Position numbers and translations under genes: made by a program
Notes under the pieces: model-generated
Told to the model about the DNA's origin: nothing
The model's database searches: none
Seen by the model: only the letters and a program-made list of their open reading frames with translations
Shown: piece after piece, positions 56,093 to 64,000 of the stretch
Layout: each line of letters starts with the position of its first letter
Numbering within the stretch: the first letter of the stretch is position 1
Origin: Ceratobasidium sp. AG-K
Taxonomy: Eukaryota; Basidiomycota; Agaricomycetes; Cantharellales; Ceratobasidiaceae
DNA: 64,000 bases
NCBI GenBank assembly: GCA_037039685.1
Contig: JAWNGF010000006.1
Span: 434,001-498,000, forward strand
Reading direction: 5' to 3'

Positions 56093-57152
56093 CTAATCCT
56101 TGAATTCATAGTCATTTTTGACCCATTCATTCAACTTGTCCTGTATTTTTTGTGTGGCCGTCGTAGGAATAGGGTAGTTCGATCGTGTACTACAGCCCAC
56201 ACAGTGACTGCCTGATGCATGGTAGCCTCTGCAACCGCTACAGCGCGGGCCAGAGCAACTTGGCGTAGCAGTAGAACCTGGTTTGGATGGTGGGAATTCT
56301 TCACGTAGAAGCGATATCATCAACAAACTATGGATCCCAAGTTTTGTCGCCTCGTCGTTGGTGAGAGGAGCGGAGTGTTGACACAAACTAAGGTGTGCAG
56401 GAGCAATCCAGTCTTTGATGTCGAATTCCCTTGCGAGCACGATCTTGTCGACGTCGCCAAGTACTTTTCCGGTGAGCGGCAAAAGGTAAGCACGAAGGTC
56501 TGGAAATTTCAATATGTTTGCAAGCCGGAATGCAGGAACGATAAGAGACGCTTCGGGTTCAGGATGATGGGCCGAGAAATGGCTGGAGAAGCAAGTACGG
56601 GTTTATTGGTCAATACTTGTACTCCAGCTAGCGTAGTGCGGAATAAGCTCACCTTGCGTATAGAACAGTAAGGAGGCGTTCAAAATCTGAGGCAGAGATA
56701 CCCTCTAGCTTGATAGGGTTGTCAATCGAGGAACCTTCAACGGGGTTCCCCTCAGTCCCTGCCTTTTCTGTTGCAACAAACAGACTATTGAAGATATCGG
56801 ACTTCATGAGTTGATACTTGTGCACATTGAACCGCACATTTTCAGTCTGGCGCCTCGTAGTTGGTTGCGAATTGTCATAAGAGACAGATTAACTTACTTG
56901 GATGACGATGAGTCTATCATCGTAGAGGAATGACGGGTGATTGGTCACTGTCGCGGGCTCTTCTGGACCAAGCCCAAGAGAATGAACACATCCTTGTCGA
57001 TATCAATATCCCCAATGATTGAATGTGAGACTTACTCCTGGTGGAGGTGGATTCTGCGATGTGTTTAAATCAGCTGGTCACTTGACAATGTTGGGGTAAT
57101 AACCTGAAGGCTTACGACGTGGCTCGGAGTCAGTCGCATTCTTCGTTGGCAT
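56093..57152 (-). CDS. BTB/POZ domain protein 1, right arm
   Basis: Mirror of 41851-42910 with one residue difference (TRSNYP for TRSDYP). Same five-exon structure; convergent with BTB 2. Confidence 0.82.
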
Positions 57153-57525
57153 TTTGGACTATCATGCAATCGCCGAGGGAAACAGACAGCTCGAGTCCAG
57201 GGTAGCCACTTAGGATTGATCAATGACCAGAGTCCTCGGAAACGATGCGCTGGGCGTGGCTCGGAAGCAATCTGGAGATCCGAGCTACGAACGCAACCTA
57301 ACTTACCATTTGCCAGCCTAAGTGACTATAGTAACGTTTAGGATTCCTCGCTTTCGTTCATTGTGAAACGACATTTCCGACATGCTATCTGAACTGCTGA
57401 GGAACAGGCCAATGTCACGTGAGGGTTGGTTTCCTCTGCTCCCTGCGAAAATAGGCGACCCCCTGACATGCTAACGAACTCGTCGGTAATCTGAATACTA
57501 TCTATGCCACTAACTCTAGCGAGCA
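57153..57525. other. Intergenic, right arm
   Basis: Mirror of 41478-41850. Confidence 0.45.
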
Positions 57526-58762
57526 TCAAAATCTCTTTGTAGCATATATGGTGTACAGCTTGAGCAACGGACACTTTGCTGGATCCTGCAGTTCCTTGAT
57601 TACCGATTCAACGAGTGCGCGAGCCTCCTCAATCGCCATTCCGGAATCGCATAGCAGACCAACTGAATCTCGTGTGCATACAACGAATAAGTGACCTATC
57701 AATGGTATCATATGAGGAGCGATATGAGCTGCACAAGGGTGACCTTCATGCGGGTAGGTGGCGACACTCTTAACCACGGGGTGTATCTGCTCGAACCCCC
57801 CCGTTTGGCCATATCTGCGCCACAGCTCGGCTTCAGGAGAGAGCCAATGGCACAGTCTACTGTATGTGTCAGGGTCCGCGCCTGATTTCACAATTGCACT
57901 ACGGAGAAGATCAAAGTAATGACAGCCCACTGGGTTGGTCTCGCGTGCGGACTTGGTATCGTCTTTTGGATCCCATAGTCCTGGACAGAACTCACGAATG
58001 TGTATGAGGCCTCCGGGGCGAAGCACACGGTGAGACTCGAGTAGCAATGCCGGATAGTTTTTGACCTATTGTCTCCATTTGTCAGTGGCAGTGTATGCGT
58101 AGGTCATTGTACTGACCAATTCTTGCCCCATGTTGATGAATATGATATCTTGAGAATTATCGGCGAGTAGGAGTCCATCGGCTACGTCATACACTTCAAA
58201 GTCGATATTCTGCCGCGGAATATGCGGAACCCGCGGTGCAATATCCAAACTTCGAAATTGGACGTGCGGGAACTCGGTAGCCATTTCTTGAATCCTAGGA
58301 ACGAAGCGCGTCACATTCAGGATTACCGTATCGGGGAAAACCAGACTCACCATAACCCACCCCTAGTGCCTATTTCCAATACTTGATGTTTTCCCACTTT
58401 AGGGTTACAGCATAATAGCTGGTTCACCGGACCCATATAGTTATGCCCGTAAACGTACTTATCCACCACATGGCGCAGTATATCTCGTCTGGTGTTGTCT
58501 GAAGGTAACCACCGAACAGCATTTTCGCTCGCCGGCTGCTGTCGCGTGTGATGCGTGATAAAATAATCTAAGTGCCAGCAGTGAGGTCAAGCTTTAAGGA
58601 GTGCCAGAAGTACCTACTTGTTACTGCGTCGGAAGCGATTGTCACCGCCGATGCAGCTGATTCAGTCTCAGAAGCGATCTCCGAAACCGATTCAGCTTGA
58701 GCAGGCTCTACATAGTATGTAAAGACTTCTGTCTCCGGGTCAAATATTGGATACGTGGCCAT
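57526..58762 (-). CDS. SAM-dependent methyltransferase, right arm
   Basis: Mirror of 40241-41477. The coding exons look identical; one base differs inside an intron near 58316. If the inverted repeat is real, this gene is present twice in the genome in inverted orientation. Confidence 0.85.
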
Positions 58763-60763
58763 CGTCTGGTCGAGGGTGGACCTCAATGAGAGTTGGTACG
58801 AAGCGAGATGATTACAGCGAGACAATGTTTGGGGCCTGTTGAGGCAGATATTGTTAGTTTTCTAGCTATATTCACGAGTGGACTCCTACTTTAGTCTCTC
58901 CGCCTGTGAGGTACGATCAGGTCACGGTAGAGATTTTTGTAGAGATGGCATCAAATTTGAACACGTTGTCGGGGAAGAAATGGTAAATTAGGAACACTCG
59001 GGTAGCTAGGATACGCTTTATTGAAATTTGTTTTGAATCATGGATAGTCTACGCTGCAGGCAGCCCAACCTCCTATCTGACAGTGGCAGGCCAACTAGGT
59101 CCAGTGAGGCTGACTCTGCTCGCTCTAACCCAATATCACAAACCCACGAATAAGAATTGGTTATATGCACCGTGGGAAGAGAAGCGTGGGAGCGTTGGAT
59201 GGAAGGGCGCAAGGCTTGGTAACCGTGTAATGGAGCGACAGGACAATGCAATGCCGGGAACTTGCACCTAATAAACGAACCGAGCACTAAGAGGCTCAGT
59301 GGCAAGAATGTGGCGGGCCATGGAAAGTCCTGACCCGGCAACAAGGGGTTGAAACATGCAAGACACTGTCGCCGGACACCCCAGAAATGAACCCGCGGAA
59401 ATGCAGATAGGAATTTCACTCTATCGCGGGACAAACCTCACGGGTCCTTAGGCGACCAACCAGGACAATGTCTATAAGTGGATTTTCTTCTGAATATGAG
59501 AGCTGCATGTGGTTTTATTTCATAATTAGCCTAATTTCATGAACGTGTGTGATTATGACATTCAGTTCGGAGGGAAGTTCCCAGAGGGCTGGGGGAACTG
59601 AGTGTTGCACTTCCGTATGTATAGCCTTTTTTCAAACCATTCATTGACTCCAGACCATGGTCCGCATGTTTGTCGCTCACCAGCAATGATATAGAAACAC
59701 ATCTAACCCTTTGTGATTATGATTCGCCCCTATGCCGAGTTCAGAAAGATGAGCCAATCTACCATAGGGAGATTTGTGATGTTTGAAATCCAAATTGGGC
59801 CGTGCATAAACCCCAATGCGGCACGGTTCTCCGAAATGATCCCCTTTGTTTATCCTATATATAACTATAGAGTGTAGCGAAGATCCAACATATTCCATCA
59901 TATTCATAAAATACCATTCAATTGTAGTCCCCGACCGCCCAGTACAAACACATACATGCACCAAACCACCTCTACAGGGTATTCATAGGGTAATCCAACA
60001 GTCCCCCCCCCATCTCTTCCCCATGGTTATGTAGCCTCCTTTTTGTACTTATCTTCCTACGTCGATCCATCGGAATCCACTTGCGCTCATGGCCCTGTCG
60101 GCATCCTACCTGCCCCGTTTGTTGTCGCCCGTGGAAATGGGCGCTAAATATGGTGCCGAACTGGGCGTAGTATTCAATTTAATCTGTAGGTCGAAACTAA
60201 CTAGTGGACCGCACCTTCGGTCTTGAAACCATGGAGAGGCGCATAGACATCAGTTCATGTAGCAAGAATAGGCATACCAGCGATATTGAGCAAGTCTGTG
60301 ATTAACCAGCTGGGCCGCGGTCTTTCCGGCTTGATTTCACCATGTTAGTTTGGTTGAAAGAACGCGAGGTATATTCATGGAAGCAAAAACGCTGCCGGGA
60401 AGGAAATGCAAGGTCGGGCGCCCCGCGTCCGAGTCTGTGCCCTGGAACTACGCAATTATAGGTCCGTGCCCATAACTAGCGGTTTGAAACTTCTCGTAGT
60501 TGAGAAATACACCGGTGGGCTGAGTAGCTGTATTTATAAATCACTCGTTCGGGTACTGGGAATGAACTACCACCCATAAGCCGACTCTGGCTATGTCGAC
60601 CCACCAGCGATAAGAACCAAATATCTCAAATCAGCTAATGGAGTTAGGTAGCGTTATTCTCGTGATCATTCTATCCTACTACAAGCTGTTCTGTGTCCAT
60701 CTTGCCTGGTGGTCGGTTCATGCTTGCGGTCCATGATGACACACCTCCAGGTGGTCGGAGTCA
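58763..60763. other. Gene-poor stretch, right arm
   Basis: Mirror of 38241-40240. A C run at 60003-60011 has 9 bases against 8 in the left arm. Confidence 0.45.
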
Positions 60764-61278
60764 ATGCCTGAAGCACCTCGGCCGGCTTTTGAGCGTTTTG
60801 GGTCCTCTATCATTACATGTTCGCCCATTCGGTCTACTCCCAATTTTAGCCCTGGCATGATATCCATCACCTACGGTTCGGCCCGGTAGGCGATAGTTGG
60901 GGGGTGCGATCTTTTCACCTAGCACGCAGCGCATATCCGCACGGCCGATGTTCCCCGCGCCCCTCTGCTTGGTGCATCCTCCCCCGTCTACGAACCCATT
61001 GGACCCCGGTACCTGAAGTTGACCGTGGATATCCCAATATCGGCATGAGCGTGGCCTACGGATATCGTGCAGTTGCCCCAAGCCAGGGCTCGGGAGGAGA
61101 ACCTGAGGTAGATGCATTTCGGGAGCGCAGCGCGGAGGAGCACGAAACGACCAAGGGACACGGGATCACTTATCGTGTGGCCAAGTGGGCACAAATGGTT
61201 ACCAATGGGTGGGCAGCACATGGTCGTTGGGCTCCTTGCGCTAACAGAACAGTAGGCGACTTATATGAAGAGCCCTAG
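60764..61278 (+). pseudogene. Relative of the decayed tandem-unit module, right arm
   Basis: Mirror of 37726-38240. Confidence 0.4.
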
Positions 61279-62115
61279 ACGAATCGGTGGTTCGCATTCC
61301 CAGGACATCAACGAGCGGCAAGTTAGGGAACGGACGCAGGGTCCATGACGTGCAGACGGCGGTTCCGCCACTGGACTCCAAAAGGAGTCGCATATATCGA
61401 TACCTCAAGAGACGTCCATCGCCCGCTTCGCCCGAGCCCATCCTTTTTCGGGTTTTCATTCCCGCCCACCCCCTTTCTGTCGACTACCCGTCGCCTGGTT
61501 TGGCCGTCCGACCCACGAGTCCTGCCCGCGTCGGGACGCCCTAGCTTCCTCCCTGTTGCTTCGCTTCGGGTTGCCCATCCCCTGGATTCCTAATAATGGA
61601 TCAGTCGACTTCTCCCCTCTCCTTGTCCCAGCAGCTGTATTCTTCCCGTATCTACATCTCAGACACGGATATACAAGATTATTTCTCCAGAACATCCAAA
61701 CCCGTCGATTTCCAATCATAACCTGGCTCTCATCCAGGCAGCACCAGACTCAATTCTATGGTCTTCGACCAATGGCAATTTCACCCTGCGAAACGCTCAA
61801 CCCGTGGTGTATTCATTTTCTCTCTCCTCCTCGTTCGCGTGCCATATCATCCATCCACAGTAGACTTCCGCTTAATGTTAGTCTTCGGGCTCCTAATTGC
61901 TCGTGGCTTCGCAACGGTCCCTGGGTGTTTCTGGGTTCGTCAGCAATTTGTCAGCGGTTTGTCAACGCTCCTGCTTTTGAAGTCAAGGTAGACGGCGGAC
62001 GAGTGTGCACATACTAGACGTGTAGATTAGGACAAACGAGTGACTACAGCTAACGAAACGAGTGACACCAGCCCGCATCAAGCGTGACAGGATACATATG
62101 AGTCGACAATAGCAA
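61279..62115. other. Gene-free stretch, right arm
   Basis: Mirror of 36889-37725; a few single-base substitutions only. Confidence 0.5.
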
Positions 62116-62752
62116 CTAAAGGTGCGCCCGTGCGAGCCTCTCCTCCAACAACTGCACAGCTGGACAGATGCCGGTGTGGCGCCAGCAGTTTCTGATTGTC
62201 TCGGGGGAGACATTGTCCCAGTCTCGAGCGGCGAGACGCATGGCATCGAGTTGGTGGATATGATATCGCTTCGCTTCGCCAAGCGCGTCACGATCGAGGG
62301 CGTGCTGACTCAAGAGCCGCCGGTAGTTCGCTTTGAACGTCCGAATGATTCCCGCATCCATCTATTGGAGCCAAGATGTGAGGTTTGGCGGGAGGAAGAC
62401 GATCTCGACGCGTCAAAAGACCGTATCCGGGTCAAGGCGATGTGAGGAGCAATTGTCGCAGAGCAAGAGGATGTGACGGTTGAGACTGGCCATGTAATTG
62501 TTGATGAGGATGATATACCTGAATATAAGCATTGTTAGCCAGGTGCCGACGAATTGCCTCCTCGGAGCGAACATAACGGTAGATACTTTGAGCGCACATA
62601 GTTGCGAAACCCTCATGTCGGAGGATGACCAAGTAGTCATCCATGGACATCTTGTACTTGTTCCGATGGTACAAGTCGATAGCCCTGAGCTTCTCCCGAT
62701 AGTCAAGGCACTTTCGAGTCCCGGGCATGATTGCTGTAGGAAACATGAGCAT
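62116..62752 (-). pseudogene. Pogo/Tigger-type DDE transposase relic, right arm
   Basis: Mirror of 36252-36888 with the same internal deletion and stops, so it was already dead before the inverted duplication. Confidence 0.8.
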
Positions 62753-63038
62753 ACACTAGATATACTAGATATACTAGATATAAAGCAGGTATATGCACTT
62801 CAAACTCACAAATTGATGGTGATCTTGAACGAAGAAAAAGAGAAAATTCGAACAAGTCAAGGAGCAATGTGGTTGATTTTATTCAGATCCTCAGTCCTTC
62901 CCTTCATATATCGGTCGGAGTGTAAAATATTTTGTGTATATTTGATCATACAGCGCTTCCAGGGGTGGCTGTGCTCACGTGATGCGAAGGAGCAGGTGGG
63001 AAAAGCACGATCAAAAGACCCTCGCAACGTCTAGCATT

Positions 63039-63246
63039 CACCGTGGACCCCAAATCTCCGTGAAATATGGAGGTTTATGCGGAGGTTTCCTCCGTGTCGT
63101 TGGCAAAACACGGCGGTAAACCTCGTATCTTGGTCAGCAGTCGTTAGAGTGCCTTGATCCCGACGTTAAATACGGTGATTACCTCCGTATTTTGCCAAGG
63201 ACTGGGATCAAACTCCGTAAAATACGGAGTTTTGGGGCCCATAGTG
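63039..63246. mobile_element. MITE 4, right arm
   Basis: Mirror of 35757-35964. Confidence 0.8.
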
Positions 63247-63247
63247 A

Positions 63248-63673
63248 TTTAGCGGAGGAGCAGCTACTGGAAGTCTACCGTATACGACCGTTTGACTCGT
63301 GCTTTTGTCCACTGACCAATCGAATGTCGAGAATGCTAACAACGACAATCTACCAGACCCAGAGATGCCTAGGGCTACCACAGCAGATGAAACAAACGAC
63401 GCAGGGGCGGGTACACATTGAGCTCAAGGCGACCGTCAGGGAGCAATTTGCAAAGGAGGCGGGTCAGGGGATCTTGTGTGCGGCATACCCGATGGTCGGG
63501 AAATCATTGAGAGGAGAGGCAATCCGACAACCGTTCTAAGGGCAAAAATTAGGAAACACGGGGACTGGAACTAGCTATCCGACAGCTGAAACGGGAGACG
63601 TAGGGAACAGTGTGAGAGGCGAGTCTCATATCTCAATTGATATGCACACATCGGACACCGCCTCGAAATAGCG
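63248..63673 (+). pseudogene. 3' fragment of a DUF6535 gene, right arm
   Basis: Mirror of 35330-35755, so the inverted repeat includes the end of tandem unit 3. Confidence 0.6.
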
Positions 63674-64000
63674 CTTGATGTTTATCTGTGCGTAGTATTG
63701 CAAAAAATGTATGCGTTAGTCTGTAGCCACGAATCGGTGGCCTGCAAGTAGATATCTATGGGGACCGAGCCAAAAATTGACTGGGTGCAATGGATTTGGC
63801 TTTGAAAACAAGCCTGATATATTGACACCAGTCCCAGGGAATTAGTACCAATTAGGAAGTCTGGCTGAGAGTACATGCCCCGACCTTCAATGAAGATCCT
63901 CGTAAATTTGCCCCTGGGTACCAGTCCATCCAGACAGCAGTAGAGATGTTAGTGGTATGAGGGCTCTCGCAAACATGAATCTCAGGATGCATGCACTATT

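Larger units (their letters stand above)
49971..64000. repeat. Right arm of the giant inverted repeat
   Basis: Reverse complement of 35003-48797, about 14.0 kb within the window and still matching at the last base (64000 pairs with 35003). It retains the 329-bp segment missing from the left arm and an intact SDR. Confidence 0.95.

Noticed and set aside
1..64000. tRNA or rRNA genes
   Set aside because: I looked for cloverleaf-like and rDNA-like sequence and saw none, but a covariance search would be needed to exclude a tRNA.

Overview
The window looks like nuclear DNA of a filamentous basidiomycete, most likely an agaricomycete of the Rhizoctonia/Ceratobasidiaceae type. The reasons are intron-dense genes with 45-80 bp introns (GTRNGT...YAG), DUF6535 membrane proteins, BTB proteins, a GH131-type protein and a Tf2-like chromovirus. 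It is a repeat-rich accessory region: most of it is duplicated sequence, transposons or decayed gene copies.

Layout. (1) 1-3,948: two tandem paralogues of an unrecognised multi-pass membrane protein, the first cut by the window edge, separated by a spacer holding a hairpin MITE. (2) 4,655-8,986, minus strand: a large Ser/Pro-rich protein with an 11-nt microexon and an N-terminal WDDDF motif; its reading frame breaks once near 5,110. (3) 8,572-about 35,755: a tandem array of a unit of about 7.9 kb. Each unit holds the 5' end of the Ser/Pro-rich gene, a spacer, a DUF6535 membrane gene and a decayed module. Units 1 and 2 each keep an intact DUF6535 gene with identical exon lengths, including a 5-nt microexon. 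Unit 3 is eroded. (4) 18,354-27,048: unit 2 was invaded by a Tc1/mariner element, which was invaded by a Ty3/gypsy chromovirus, which was invaded by a MITE. Target duplications are visible at each level, and unit 1 preserves the empty site. (5) 35,003-48,797 and 49,971-64,000: two arms of a very large, almost perfect inverted repeat around a spacer of about 1.2 kb. Each arm carries a methyltransferase gene, two convergent BTB genes, small unknown genes, a dead pogo-type transposase and three MITEs. The spacer holds the 3' end of a GH131-type gene. The SDR gene at the inner end is intact in the right arm; in the left arm it is broken by a 74-base C tract and many one-base indels.

There is no sign of a common pathway. 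The shared theme is duplication and decay. The transposons carry changes typical of CpG deamination, including TGA stops at expected Arg codons and losses of catalytic Glu and Asp. The inverted repeat may be a real fold-back duplication, two near-identical nuclear haplotypes joined head to head, or an assembly error; the sequence alone cannot decide this.
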